Assembly: GCF_041088075.1 (NCBI RefSeq)
Contig: NZ_JBGCVY010000037.1
Span: forward strand, 139,275 to 203,274
From: Mucilaginibacter_A sp041088075
GTDB lineage: Bacteria; Bacteroidota; Bacteroidia; Sphingobacteriales; Sphingobacteriaceae
Reading direction: 5' to 3'
Length of the DNA stretch: 64,000 nt
Both the position numbers and the translations under genes were made by a program. Under the pieces are notes generated by a model, which had not been told where the DNA came from, searched no databases, and saw nothing but the letters and a program-made list of their open reading frames with translations. Each line of letters opens with the position of its first letter. Position 1 is the stretch's first letter. This document shows positions 42,777-51,531 of the stretch, piece after piece.

Positions 42777-43634
42777 ATGAAACTGATACGGTACGGCGAG
42801 GCCGGAAAAGAGAAGATTGGCGTTTTGATTGATGGCGTCCGTTACGATACTTCTGCCTACGGTGGAGATTACAACGAACAGTTTTTTGAAGACAACGGCC
42901 TGGCGCGTTTGGAAGAATTTGTAAAAGCCAACCAGGGAAAACTGATTGCAATTGCAGCAACAGAACGACTTGGCCCGCCGGTTGCTCGGCCTTCCAAAAT
43001 TGTTTGCATCGGCTTAAATTACGCCAAACATGCGCAGGAAACGAACGCTAAAATCCCGGAAGAACCGATTATTTTCTTTAAATCTACCACCGCTTTGGTT
43101 GGCCCGAACGATGCCATCGTCATCCCAAAAAATTCGACCAAAACCGATTGGGAAGTGGAACTGGCTTTGGTGATCTGCAAAAAAGCAAGTTATGTAAGCG
43201 AAGAAGAGGCGATGGATTACGTGGCCGGTTATTGTTTGCACAACGATGTATCCGAACGCGAATTTCAATTGGAGCGTGGTGGCACCTGGGACAAAGGCAA
43301 AGGCTGCGATACTTTTGCGCCGCTTGGCCCGTTTTTGGCTACGCCCGATGAAATTGAAGACGTGCACAACTTGCGTTTATGGCTGAAACTGAACGGTGAA
43401 ACGATGCAAAACGGCAATACCGATGACCTGATCTTCGGCATTCCAAAACTAATTTCCTACATCAGCCAGTTTATGACGCTGCTGCCCGGCGATTTGGTTT
43501 CTACCGGAACCCCTGCCGGTGTTGGTTTGGGCTTTGATCCGCCCATTTATTTAAAACCTGGCGATGTGCTTGAATTAGGGATGGATGGTTTGGGAACGGC
43601 GAGGCAGGTGGTAAAAGCGTATGCCGGAAGTTGA
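42777..43634 (+). CDS. Fumarylacetoacetate hydrolase (FAH) family enzyme
   Basis: The product has 285 residues: an N-terminal cap (about 1-70), then the FAH fold with CIGLNYAKHAQE, PIIFFKSTTALVGPND, DWEVELALVI, CLHNDVSEREFQ and a C-terminal VSTGTPAGVGLG. Conserved E/D residues in DWEVELA and FFK bind the metal. Members include acylpyruvases and 2-keto-3-deoxy-sugar acid lyases or dehydratases; the exact substrate cannot be read here. Confidence 0.9.
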   Translation: MKLIRYGEAGKEKIGVLIDGVRYDTSAYGGDYNEQFFEDNGLARLEEFVKANQGKLIAIAATERLGPPVARPSKIVCIGLNYAKHAQETNAKIPEEPIIFFKSTTALVGPNDAIVIPKNSTKTDWEVELALVICKKASYVSEEEAMDYVAGYCLHNDVSEREFQLERGGTWDKGKGCDTFAPLGPFLATPDEIEDVHNLRLWLKLNGETMQNGNTDDLIFGIPKLISYISQFMTLLPGDLVSTGTPAGVGLGFDPPIYLKPGDVLELGMDGLGTARQVVKAYAGS

Positions 43635-43654
43635 AAGCTACACGGCTTTTCACA

Positions 43655-43679
43655 ATGCTTCTTTTATCGGCATAAAATC
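43655..43679 (+). repeat. Family A repeat
   Basis: Full copy (ATGCTTCTTTTATCGGCATAAAATC) between the FAH-family and Fic genes; close to the consensus. Confidence 0.87.
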
Positions 43680-43712
43680 TAAACCCAAATTGATTTAAGT
43701 ATCTTTATACCA

Positions 43713-44513
43713 ATGAACAAGAGTTTAGAACTTATTGAGGAATTTAACCGTTTGGGGCTGTCAAAAAACTTTGATTTCGACAAGTTCAATCATTTTGCCA
43801 TTGTTCACCATTCTGCTGCGATCGAAGGTTCTACTTTAACAGAAGTGGAAACGCAACTTTTATTAGACGAAAACCTGACGCCCAAAGGAAAGCTTTTAGA
43901 CCACAGTTTGATGGTCAGCGATCATTATAACGCGCTTAAATTCGTCCTTGAGCCAGCTAATATTTCCCGCAAGGTTTCCCTGCAATTTATCAGGGAGATT
44001 AACGCGCACGTGATGAAAAGAACAGGCGAGATTGTTAATACCATTTTAGGAACGGTTGATGCATCTAAAGGCGAGCTGCGAAAAAGCAATGTTTCGGTAG
44101 GCAATAGCTATCCTGTAAATTATGATAAAGTAGAACGTTTGCTGGTAAAACTATCCGATCAATTAAACGAGGCTTTGGCCAAGGCACAAAGCGATTTAAA
44201 AATGCTGAACCTTTCTTTTGATGCGCATTTTGATTTGGTTACGGTGCATTCTTTTTATGATGGAAACGGAAGGACTTCGCGCCTGTTAATGAATTATTTA
44301 CAGCAAAAGTGCAACCTGCCTTTGGGCTTGGTTTTTAAGGAAGACAAGGCCGCTTATTTTGAAGCTTTGACCGAAACACGGAAAAAAGAGGACATCCAAA
44401 TTTTTAGGGATTTCATGCACAGCCAGTATCAAAAGCTGCTTGCCCGGGAAATTGACCAGTTTAAAGAAGCGCAAAAGCCGCTGCGAGGGAAAACATTTTC
44501 GCTGATTTTTTGA
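43713..44513 (+). CDS. Fic-domain protein (AMPylase), self-inhibited type
   Basis: The product has 266 residues. The Fic core HSFYDGNGRTSR (H179-R190) matches HxFx(D/E)GNGRxxR, so an intact NMP-transferase site is present. An N-terminal SAAIEG (S34-G39) matches the inhibitory (S/T)xxxE(G/N) helix, so it is a class II Fic whose E38 should block the active site until triggered. No separate antitoxin gene is adjacent. It may modify a cellular protein; the target is unknown. It is flanked by repeats on both sides. Confidence 0.92.
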   Translation: MNKSLELIEEFNRLGLSKNFDFDKFNHFAIVHHSAAIEGSTLTEVETQLLLDENLTPKGKLLDHSLMVSDHYNALKFVLEPANISRKVSLQFIREINAHVMKRTGEIVNTILGTVDASKGELRKSNVSVGNSYPVNYDKVERLLVKLSDQLNEALAKAQSDLKMLNLSFDAHFDLVTVHSFYDGNGRTSRLLMNYLQQKCNLPLGLVFKEDKAAYFEALTETRKKEDIQIFRDFMHSQYQKLLAREIDQFKEAQKPLRGKTFSLIF

Positions 44514-44517
44514 AAGC

Positions 44518-44785
44518 AGTTTTGTCATTCCGATCCGAAGGGAGGAATCTTCTTCAAAGTGGTGAAACTTTTTTTGTTGAAAGAGGATTTCTCCCTTTGG
44601 GTCGAAATGACAAAACCCCCCTAAATTTTTCACAATGCTTCTTTTATCAGTATAAAATTGACTTTGTGATTTTGATTTTTTTAGGGCCGCTTTGTCATTC
44701 CGAAACGATTGAGGAATCTTCTTCAAACCCATTGATTTTTTCTGTTGAAAGAAGATTTCTCCCTTCCGATTAAAATGACAAAACT
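44518..44785. repeat. GTCATTTCGAC-type palindromes with a family A copy
   Basis: Four related blocks alternate in inverted orientation: GTCATTCCGATCCGAAGGGAGGAATC, its complement at 44585-44613, a second GTCATTCCGAAACGATTGAGG, and its complement at 44755-44783. A full family A copy (44635-44660) lies between the two pairs. The region separates two convergent genes and could terminate both. Confidence 0.75.
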
Positions 44786-44789
44786 ACTT

Positions 44790-45779
44790 TCATCCCGGCA
44801 ACCTAATTTCTTCCGCTTTAATAAACATACTGTTTTTATCCACCAAAAAACTTATCGGATGCTCCGGGTTTTTAATGATTTCGAGCAATAAAAAGCCCCA
44901 GGATTTCCAAAAACTTTCTAAAACCTGGCCGTAAACTTTCGGCTTCCACTCATCAAAATAAGGCTTCGAGCTTAAACCTTTTAATGGCATGGCTTCGATA
45001 TAAATCTTATCGTTAACCGGCAAAATGTGGTATTCGGGCAAACGGTTAAACAAGTAAGCCGAGTAAAAAATGCGTCCGCTAAACTCTTCAAACTGAATTG
45101 GATGCAGCGTTTGCCCTTGTATTTTCTCCAAAATTTCCTGGTGATAAATAGTATTTGCTCCGTTATCCTGCAGGCAAAAAATAAAGCCGAAATCTTTTAA
45201 ACGAAGTGCAAACGTAAGCGAGTTGATTTCATCTCGGTAATTAAACTGATCGGTTTCCGGATCAATTTGAAACAGAAAAAAACTGAACGGTTTAAAATCT
45301 TCAAAAATGATCGGTAAAAGAAGCATCTGCAACATCAAATGCAGTTGGCTGAATTTGTGCATCAGCGATTGCGAAATGTTCAAACCCTGGCCTTGCGCGT
45401 ATTGCTGCTTGATGGCCGATTGCAGTTCGTTAAAAATAATGCCGTACATCAATTTGCCCGCCCAAAGGAACAGTTTCCATTCGTCCAGCGCTTTTACGGC
45501 TTCAAAACCTTGCTCAAAAGCGGCTTTAATTTCCGCTTCCAAAGGCGCGATGTACAGCTCGTTCACTTTGGCCGAGCATGGCAGTTTTAAATCTTTGTAC
45601 GTCGGGAAGTTCTCGTCCAGCATCTTAAACGGCTGGTCGTACAGGTTGTATTTCGACAGCAGCCAGGCCGGAAAAACCTGGATTTTTTCTTCTACCGATT
45701 GCAGCGGTTTCCCGGATAAAAAGCAGGTTCGGTTGCCAAAATTAAAGGTATCGAAAGGCTTGTAAATTTCCGTTTGCAT
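44790..45779 (-). CDS. Conserved hypothetical protein
   Basis: I start it at Met 45779 (MQTEIYKPFDTFNFGNRTCFLSGKP), 329 residues; the frame is open 33 codons further but that would overlap the start of the divergent epimerase gene. It has the opening CFLSG, a QVFPAWLLSKY block and a helical middle, and I recognise no domain. A CxSG-type start resembles HNH-like anchors but no second Cys pair is evident, so I do not assign one. Family B (44827-44851, VDKNSM) and family A (45316) are in frame. A TATCTTTG -7 element lies at 45786-45793. Confidence 0.65.
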   Translation of the reverse strand: MQTEIYKPFDTFNFGNRTCFLSGKPLQSVEEKIQVFPAWLLSKYNLYDQPFKMLDENFPTYKDLKLPCSAKVNELYIAPLEAEIKAAFEQGFEAVKALDEWKLFLWAGKLMYGIIFNELQSAIKQQYAQGQGLNISQSLMHKFSQLHLMLQMLLLPIIFEDFKPFSFFLFQIDPETDQFNYRDEINSLTFALRLKDFGFIFCLQDNGANTIYHQEILEKIQGQTLHPIQFEEFSGRIFYSAYLFNRLPEYHILPVNDKIYIEAMPLKGLSSKPYFDEWKPKVYGQVLESFWKSWGFLLLEIIKNPEHPISFLVDKNSMFIKAEEIRLPG

Positions 45780-45785
45780 ATCTGC

Positions 45786-45793
45786 CAAAGATA
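45786..45793 (-). promoter_or_regulatory. -7 element of the conserved hypothetical gene
   Basis: On the minus strand TATCTTTG fits TAnnTTTG and ends seven bases before the ATG at 45779, supporting that start and a near-leaderless transcript. Confidence 0.45.
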
Positions 45794-45836
45794 GAAATGA
45801 TTTTGGGCAGGAATTTTTAGCTTTAGGCGATTTAAC

Positions 45837-46865
45837 ATGAAACTGACTTACCAACCTTACCAGCTCGAACTGAAGCATCCGTTCACTATCGCCAAATTTT
45901 CGCGCACGGCGACGCCTTTACTATTATTACAGTTGGAGTACGAAGGTTTTACGGGATACGGCGAAGCTTCGATGGTGCCGTACATGGGCGAAAACCTGGA
46001 AACGGCAACCGCATTTTTAAAAAAAGTTGACCTTAGCTTCTTTTATCAACCTTTTTCTGCGAAAAGGTTGATGGCTTATTTAGATGATCTTGCCCCCGGA
46101 AACCCAAATATAAAAGCGGCTATTGATATTGCTTTTCATGATTTGATCGGGAAGATGGAGCAAAAACCGTGTTACCAACTATTTGGTGCAAATCCTGACC
46201 TGATGCCGGTTACCAGTTTTACTTTGGGTTTGGATACGCCCGAAATGATTGTTAAAAAAGCGCAGGAAGCAGCGGGTTTTAAAGTGATTAAAATTAAACT
46301 GGGAAAAGATAACGACGAAGAAATTATCCGCGCCATCCGTTCGGTTACCCAAGTTCCGCTTTATGTGGATGCCAACCAGGGCTGGACGGACAGGCAGCAA
46401 TCGCTCGATAAAATTTGCTGGCTGCACGAACAAGGCGTAGAACTGATTGAGCAGCCGATGGACAAAAACGATGTGGAAGGAAATGCTTGGCTGACGGAAA
46501 GAAGTCCGGTTGCGATAATCGGCGACGAAGCCGTGCAGCGTTTTGCGGATGTGGAAAAAGCAAAAGGCGTTTACCACGGCATCAACGTAAAACTGATGAA
46601 ATCTGCGGGGATGTTTGAAGGCCACCGCATGCTAATAAAAGCCAAAGAACTGGGTTTAAAAGTATTGATTGGCTGCATGAGCGAAACCAGTTGCGCCACG
46701 TTGGCCGCCGCCGCTTTGGCGCCACTTTGCGATTGGGCGGATTTAGACGGACCGTTTCTCACCAAAAACAACCCGTACCAAAACCCGGAATTTGTTAATG
46801 GAAAATATATGCTAAAAGAAGCATTTGGTTTGGGGCTGAAATCGGTTGACGGTTCTCCGTTGTGA
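45837..46865 (+). CDS. Dipeptide epimerase (enolase superfamily)
   Basis: The product has 342 residues of the muconate-cycloisomerase/Ala-Glu epimerase group: GYGEASMVPYMGE (about 40-52), KVIKIKLGKD (catalytic KxK, about 150), YVDANQGW (metal Asp), EQPMDKND and GDEAVQ, then a C-terminal GCMSETSC. It epimerises L-Ala-D/L-Glu type dipeptides, useful in murein-peptide recycling. It is divergent from the conserved hypothetical gene. A family A repeat at 46813 is in frame (MLKEAFGL) and a degenerate one lies near 46033. Confidence 0.92.
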   Translation: MKLTYQPYQLELKHPFTIAKFSRTATPLLLLQLEYEGFTGYGEASMVPYMGENLETATAFLKKVDLSFFYQPFSAKRLMAYLDDLAPGNPNIKAAIDIAFHDLIGKMEQKPCYQLFGANPDLMPVTSFTLGLDTPEMIVKKAQEAAGFKVIKIKLGKDNDEEIIRAIRSVTQVPLYVDANQGWTDRQQSLDKICWLHEQGVELIEQPMDKNDVEGNAWLTERSPVAIIGDEAVQRFADVEKAKGVYHGINVKLMKSAGMFEGHRMLIKAKELGLKVLIGCMSETSCATLAAAALAPLCDWADLDGPFLTKNNPYQNPEFVNGKYMLKEAFGLGLKSVDGSPL

Positions 46866-46939
46866 GTTGCGGGTTTTTGTGTTTTGTCATCCTGAACGAA
46901 GAGAGGAATCTTCTTCAAAGCGATAAGTTTTTTCTTGTC

Positions 46940-47258
46940 CGTTCTTTTTGCTTGAACAAAAAGAACCAAAAATTCAAGAATGCCGGATCGCCTCCGGGCG
47001 GCATTCAGCCCACCGCGCCTGGGCGGCTACCTGCAAACGGCCCTGCAAGTTTCTAAACACCAAGAAGTTGCTTTCCATCTCACCTAATTTATACCGATAA
47101 AAGAAGCATCTGAAAAAACAGCCTTTAAAAGCGCAAGATAACCACCAGAAATCCGAAGCGGCAGGCATCCGCCCAGGTGCGGAAAGGCCGGACAAAACGC
47201 CCGGAGGGATCGGGTTTGTCTTGATTTTTTGGTTCTTTTTCATCAAGGAAAAAGAACG
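46940..47258. mobile_element. 319-bp element with about 95-bp imperfect inverted ends
   Basis: The left end (46940-47035: CGTTCTTTTTGCTTGA, then AAAAAGAACCAAAAA, CCTCCGGGCG and CGCCTGGGCGG) is mirrored at 47157-47258 (complement begins CGTTCTTTTTCCTTGA with the same later blocks). The loop holds a family A repeat at 47098. It has no coding capacity and no target duplication, so it may be a MITE-like element or a large structured repeat. Confidence 0.6.
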
Positions 47259-47289
47259 TTAAATACAAGCAAACACAAATTAACCATAC

Positions 47290-47315
47290 TGATTTTTAGG
47301 TGATAAAAGAAGCAT
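47290..47315 (-). repeat. Family A repeat at the 3' end of the M56 gene
   Basis: TGATTTTTAGGTGATAAAAGAAGCAT; the M56-fusion stop codon overlaps its last base. Confidence 0.8.
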
Positions 47316-49213
47316 TAAGGTTTCTTTTTTTCTGTTTCGAGATTTTTTTTACCTTTTTTAGTAGTAATCTCAATTACGCCGTCTTTGCCTTTATCACCGT
47401 ATTTTGCTGTTGCTGATGCGCCTTTTAAAACTGTAATACTTTCTATATCATTTGGGTTGATGTTGTTAAGCGGATTAATCCCTTTTGCCTCAACCCCGTC
47501 TATAATCACCATAGCTTTATTATACAATGCATTACCATCAACTCTCACTACATTTATTCTTTTAGTAGTATCTGCATTTGGCGGTGGAGTGAGTACAATA
47601 TCAATAATGCTATCTTTTTTTGAAGTTGAACTTGTACTTGCTTTTGTTCCATCATTCAAACTGAAATTAACCGGCATGGTAAAACTCACCCTTACCGGTT
47701 TACTGTTTTGTAAGCCAGGGTTCCAATTAGGCGATTCTTCTAAAACACGGACAGCTTCCGGCCCGCAACCGCCGCCAATATCACGCAGCACTTTTAGATT
47801 GGTTAGCTTGCCGTCTTTCTCCACAATAAAAGAAATAATTACGCGGCCTTGTATATTTTTGTCTTTAGCTTCTTTTGGATAATGAATTGATTTTGCCAGA
47901 TAATTAGCAAATCCTTCTTCTCCTCCGGGAAATGATGGCGGTTTTTCGACCGATGCAAAACTAACGACTCCAGGTTCAGACGAAGGTTTCACAACAAGCA
48001 TGTTTGCCCTGGCTTTGGCCATCGCCTTGTCCTCAAACACAACGATTTTAAGTTTTCCGGCAACATGGTCAAATGTTGTTACCAAAACAGTTGAATCAGG
48101 GCTTTTAAAAGTTACTATAGCCCGTTCAGTATAATTGGGTATTTCAAAATCTCCGTCTTCGTCCGTTGTTGTGCTAAAATTATTTTGTTCGTACTGCACT
48201 TTCACATTAGCCATAGGTTTGCCAAGCGGATTTACCACTTTCCCTTTTAAGTCTGATACTGTTTTTACCGTGCCTTTTTCTGCCGAAGTAGTTTTCAGGG
48301 GAGAACTAACGCTCTCGCCAATATTCATTACAACACTGTTGACAGGTATATCGCTGCCAAAATTATCCGAAATCTGTTGAATCGTTTTCTGTTCGCTCAC
48401 CGTGGCCGAAGTCAAAACCAGCATGGCGGCAAAAAGTGGTGCCGAAAGTCCGTATTTTAAAAGTGCGGCGCGGCGTGAAGGGTTTTTATGCAGCATCATA
48501 ATGCGTTGTTTTAAAAGCGATTGGTTAAAAAAACTGTTGGTTAAAGTATTTGGTTCGATGCCCATCGATTGGCTGAGCAGCAACAGTGCATAGTCGGATT
48601 TGTCAACACCAAAACTGATGGCATCACGGTCGGCAATAAATTCGTGGTTGTGTTTGATGGCTTTGCGGTAGAAGTAGATGACCGGATTGAACCAGTTTAA
48701 GATGGCCAAGGCTTCAAACAAAAGCACATCAGCAGAATGCAATTGTGCTACGTGCACCATTTCGTGCTGCAAAATCACGTCTTGCTGCGGCAGGTTTTCA
48801 TCCACCTTCACTTTCCCGAAAAAAGAAAAAGCAAGCCCGGTTTCTGCCGATTGCAGGTAGCGTTTCAGCTTTACAAAACGATAAATTAAGCGTGCTAAAA
48901 GAAGCATCGTTACCAGCCAGTAAACGGCGGTAAAAAACTGGGAAACGGTAAAACCGCTTTCTGCCGAAGGCGAAACCTGGTAAACAAAACCGGGGTCAAT
49001 GTAATAAATGGTTTGCTGTACCTTTTGCGTGATGAACAGGTTTTTTACCCATTCGGCCTGCATCATCGGGATAAAAAACGATAATACCGCTGCCGAAACC
49101 AAGTAAATGCGGTTGAGCATAAAGTAAGTTTCTTTGCGCAAAAGCAATAAATAAAACCCGTAAAACAGCGCCAGATACAGGTTTGCCAGGATAAGATAGT
49201 GCCACCAGTTCAT
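47315..49213 (-). CDS. BlaR1-like M56 peptidase fused to TonB and plug-like domains
   Basis: The product has 632 residues. Domains in order: four N-terminal TM helices (about 5-115 and a further one near 255-270) with the M56 zinc motif HEMVH (H150-H154), a CarboxypepD_reg-like segment (about 325-385), a TonB C-terminal domain (SFPGGEEGFANYL to FTMPVNFSL, about 420-515) and a receptor-plug-like tail (ESITVLKGASATAKYGDKGKDG, about 590-620). BlaR1-type proteins sense a signal and cleave the partner repressor, here the BlaI gene 5 bp upstream. The fused TonB and plug pieces suggest contact with outer-membrane receptors. Confidence 0.86.
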   Translation of the reverse strand: MNWWHYLILANLYLALFYGFYLLLLRKETYFMLNRIYLVSAAVLSFFIPMMQAEWVKNLFITQKVQQTIYYIDPGFVYQVSPSAESGFTVSQFFTAVYWLVTMLLLARLIYRFVKLKRYLQSAETGLAFSFFGKVKVDENLPQQDVILQHEMVHVAQLHSADVLLFEALAILNWFNPVIYFYRKAIKHNHEFIADRDAISFGVDKSDYALLLLSQSMGIEPNTLTNSFFNQSLLKQRIMMLHKNPSRRAALLKYGLSAPLFAAMLVLTSATVSEQKTIQQISDNFGSDIPVNSVVMNIGESVSSPLKTTSAEKGTVKTVSDLKGKVVNPLGKPMANVKVQYEQNNFSTTTDEDGDFEIPNYTERAIVTFKSPDSTVLVTTFDHVAGKLKIVVFEDKAMAKARANMLVVKPSSEPGVVSFASVEKPPSFPGGEEGFANYLAKSIHYPKEAKDKNIQGRVIISFIVEKDGKLTNLKVLRDIGGGCGPEAVRVLEESPNWNPGLQNSKPVRVSFTMPVNFSLNDGTKASTSSTSKKDSIIDIVLTPPPNADTTKRINVVRVDGNALYNKAMVIIDGVEAKGINPLNNINPNDIESITVLKGASATAKYGDKGKDGVIEITTKKGKKNLETEKKKP

Positions 49214-49218
49214 GATGT

Positions 49219-49593
49219 TTATTTGTTTTTTAGTTTCTCGATCAGTTTTAAAATCTCGTCTGCTTCTTTTAGGTCTATTTTTTCCTTCTCCACAAAAAAG
49301 GAAAACATGCGTTCTACCGAGTTGTCGAAATAGCCGTTCAGCAGTTTATCGGCCGAAAAATTCTGGTATTCTTCTTTCGAGACCAGCGGGTAATACTGGT
49401 GGCTTTTGCCAAAAGAGTTATGGGCGATAAAACCCTTGGTTTCCAAAATGCGGATAAACGTAGAAACCGTGTTGTAGGCTGGTTTCGGTTCGGGCAGTTC
49501 TTCAATTACTTGTTTTACAAAGGCTTTTTCCAACTGCCATAAAATTTGCATAATTTGTTCTTCTGCGCGGGTTAGTTCTTTAATTTGTTTCAT
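49219..49593 (-). CDS. BlaI/MecI-family transcriptional repressor
   Basis: From Met 49593 (MKQIKELTRAEEQIM) the product has 124 residues: a winged helix (about 5-75; AYNTVSTFIRILETKGFIAH is the recognition region) and a C-terminal dimerisation helix. It pairs with the M56 fusion gene 5 bp downstream: the repressor is destroyed when the peptidase is activated. The frame is open five codons upstream (MYLSF), but ATG 49593 fits the family. Candidate operator just upstream at 49605-49632. Confidence 0.93.
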   Translation of the reverse strand: MKQIKELTRAEEQIMQILWQLEKAFVKQVIEELPEPKPAYNTVSTFIRILETKGFIAHNSFGKSHQYYPLVSKEEYQNFSADKLLNGYFDNSVERMFSFFVEKEKIDLKEADEILKLIEKLKNK

Positions 49594-49604
49594 AAAGCTA
49601 AGGT

Positions 49605-49632
49605 ACAACTATTATTTTAGTTTCGCAACTAA
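49605..49632. promoter_or_regulatory. Candidate BlaI operator
   Basis: TAGTT-TCGC-AACTA (49618-49631) is a perfect palindrome and an extra AACTA half-site (49607-49611) faces it. It lies 12-39 bases upstream of the BlaI start codon. BlaI-type repressors bind such palindromes and repress their own gene. Confidence 0.5.
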
Positions 49633-49696
49633 TATTTTAAAAAAGAACTTTTATTTAAAAAAGGCGTTGCACCTCAACTTAAAAAATACAAATTAC

Positions 49697-51097
49697 ATGA
49701 AAATCACTTTTCACGGTGCCGCGCGCAACGTAACCGGCAGCAAACATTTATTAGAATTGGCAGACGGAACGCAGATTTTGCTGGATTGCGGCATGTTCCA
49801 AGGCATGGGCGAAGAAACCGAAGAACTGAACGAATATTTTGGCTTTGACCCCAAAAAGGTGGATTATTTGATTCTTTCGCACGCGCATATTGACCATTGC
49901 GGTTTGATCCCGCGTTTGGTAGCCGAAGGTTTTGAAGGATCGATCTTTTGTACATCCGCAACAATGGATTTAGCAAGGATATTGATGATGGATTCTGCCC
50001 GCATCCAGGAGCAGGATTCGGCCTACAGCAACAAGCACCGGCAACGCAAAAACCTGAAAGAATTAAGCGCGCTTTACATCGAAGAAAACGTAATAGAAGC
50101 TTTGCACCTGTTTAAAATAGTGGAATACGGCGAAGAATTTGAAATTACACCGCGCGTAAAACTGAAATTTACAGATGCCGGGCATATCATCGGCAGCGCG
50201 GCCGTACATTTAAACATTTTAGAAGAAGGCAAATTTACCAACCTTACTTTTAGCGGCGATGTTGGCCGTTACAATGATTTACTGCTGAACCCGCCGCAGC
50301 CATTTGAGCAAGCCGATTACATTATTCTCGAATCTACTTATGGCGATTCTTTGCACAAAGATTTGGATCCGATAGAAAACCAATTGAAAGAAATTATCGA
50401 AGAAACGTGCCTGGTAAAAGGCGGCAAAGTGATTATCCCGGCGTTTAGCGTTGGCCGAACGCAGGAATTATTGTATGCTTTAAACGCGCTGGAACTGAAA
50501 GGGATTTTGCCCGATGTTCCTTATTATGTAGATAGTCCGCTTTCCAATAAAGCCACGCAGGTTTTGCTGGAACATCCGGAAGTTTACAATAACGGCGTAC
50601 AAAAAGTGTTGGAAGTGGATTTGAACCCGTTCGCATTTAAAGGGTTAAAGTTTATCGAACTGGTGGCAGAATCTAAAGTTTTAAACAATGATCCCCGGCC
50701 TTGCGTTATCATTTCTGCTTCGGGCATGGCCGAAGCCGGGCGTGTAAAACATCACATTAAAAACAGTATCAGCAACCATAAAAACACGATTTTAATGGTT
50801 GGTTATTGCGAGCCCAAATCATTGGGCGGGCGTTTAATCAACGGCGATAAATTTGTTTCGATTTTTGGCGAAGAATACCAGGTGATGGCCGATGTAAAAG
50901 TGATCAAATCCATGAGCGCACACGGCGATTACGAAGATTTGCTGCATTTTTTATCCTGCCAGGACCCGAAAGAAGTGAAAAAAATATTCCTGGTTCACGG
51001 CGAATACAAGGTGCAGCAAAACTTTTCCGAGCGGATTAAAACCTACAACTTTAAGGAAGTGGAAATCCCGGAACAACACGAAACGGTGGAGTTGTGA
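49697..51097 (+). CDS. MBL-fold RNA-processing protein (beta-CASP type)
   Basis: From ATG 49697 (MKITFHGAARNVTGSKHLLE) the product has 466 residues; a start ten codons upstream is less likely. It shows LSHAHIDHCG (zinc site), LESTYGDSLH, then the beta-CASP and RMMBL parts with ISASGMAEAGRVKHHI and KSMSAHGDYEDLL and VHGE. This is the CPSF/YSH1-like family that cuts or trims RNA. A family B repeat at about 50758 (HIKNSIS) is in frame. Confidence 0.92.
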   Translation: MKITFHGAARNVTGSKHLLELADGTQILLDCGMFQGMGEETEELNEYFGFDPKKVDYLILSHAHIDHCGLIPRLVAEGFEGSIFCTSATMDLARILMMDSARIQEQDSAYSNKHRQRKNLKELSALYIEENVIEALHLFKIVEYGEEFEITPRVKLKFTDAGHIIGSAAVHLNILEEGKFTNLTFSGDVGRYNDLLLNPPQPFEQADYIILESTYGDSLHKDLDPIENQLKEIIEETCLVKGGKVIIPAFSVGRTQELLYALNALELKGILPDVPYYVDSPLSNKATQVLLEHPEVYNNGVQKVLEVDLNPFAFKGLKFIELVAESKVLNNDPRPCVIISASGMAEAGRVKHHIKNSISNHKNTILMVGYCEPKSLGGRLINGDKFVSIFGEEYQVMADVKVIKSMSAHGDYEDLLHFLSCQDPKEVKKIFLVHGEYKVQQNFSERIKTYNFKEVEIPEQHETVEL

Positions 51098-51531
51098 AGG
51101 AGGTTGAAAGGAGAAAGGTAGCCGCTTTGTCATTTCGACCGCAGGGAGAAATCTTCTTTCAACCAGGACACTAATTTTTAGGCGATAAAAGAAGTATGTG
51201 TATTTATTCCTTTGATGAAGATTCCTCCCTTTGGTGCAGAATGACAGCACTTTCGGACTTCCTGACTTTACCGACTTTCGGACTTCCTACAATACTTCTT
51301 TTATCACCTAAAAATCAATAAACTATAATTTAACGTAGTTGCAGCTTTAGAAACTAATCTAAACAAAGCTTTTTTTTAAAAACACAACAAAAATTTAACT
51401 ACGTTTAGCAAATTTGTTACAACAGGTTAATCAGTTTAAGTTTTAATTTGAGCTGAAACATTAAAAAAGAACCGGTAAAAGAAGCATACTTCTTTTATCG
51501 GTATAAATTTGGCAACAACATCAGCAGAAAT
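51098..51531. repeat. Repeat-rich gap before the M28 peptidase gene
   Basis: 434 bp without a gene. It contains two inverted GTCATTTCGACCGCAGGGAGAAATC-type blocks (51127-51165 and 51215-51245), a family A variant near 51172-51198, a full family A copy at 51292-51316, AT-rich DNA, and a nearly perfect inverted family A pair at 51471-51502 (arms of 14 bp, one mismatch) followed by a TATAAATTT tail. Confidence 0.75.

Noticed and set aside
45780..45878. Upstream extension of the conserved hypothetical protein
   Set aside because: It would overlap the divergent epimerase gene and cross a promoter element.
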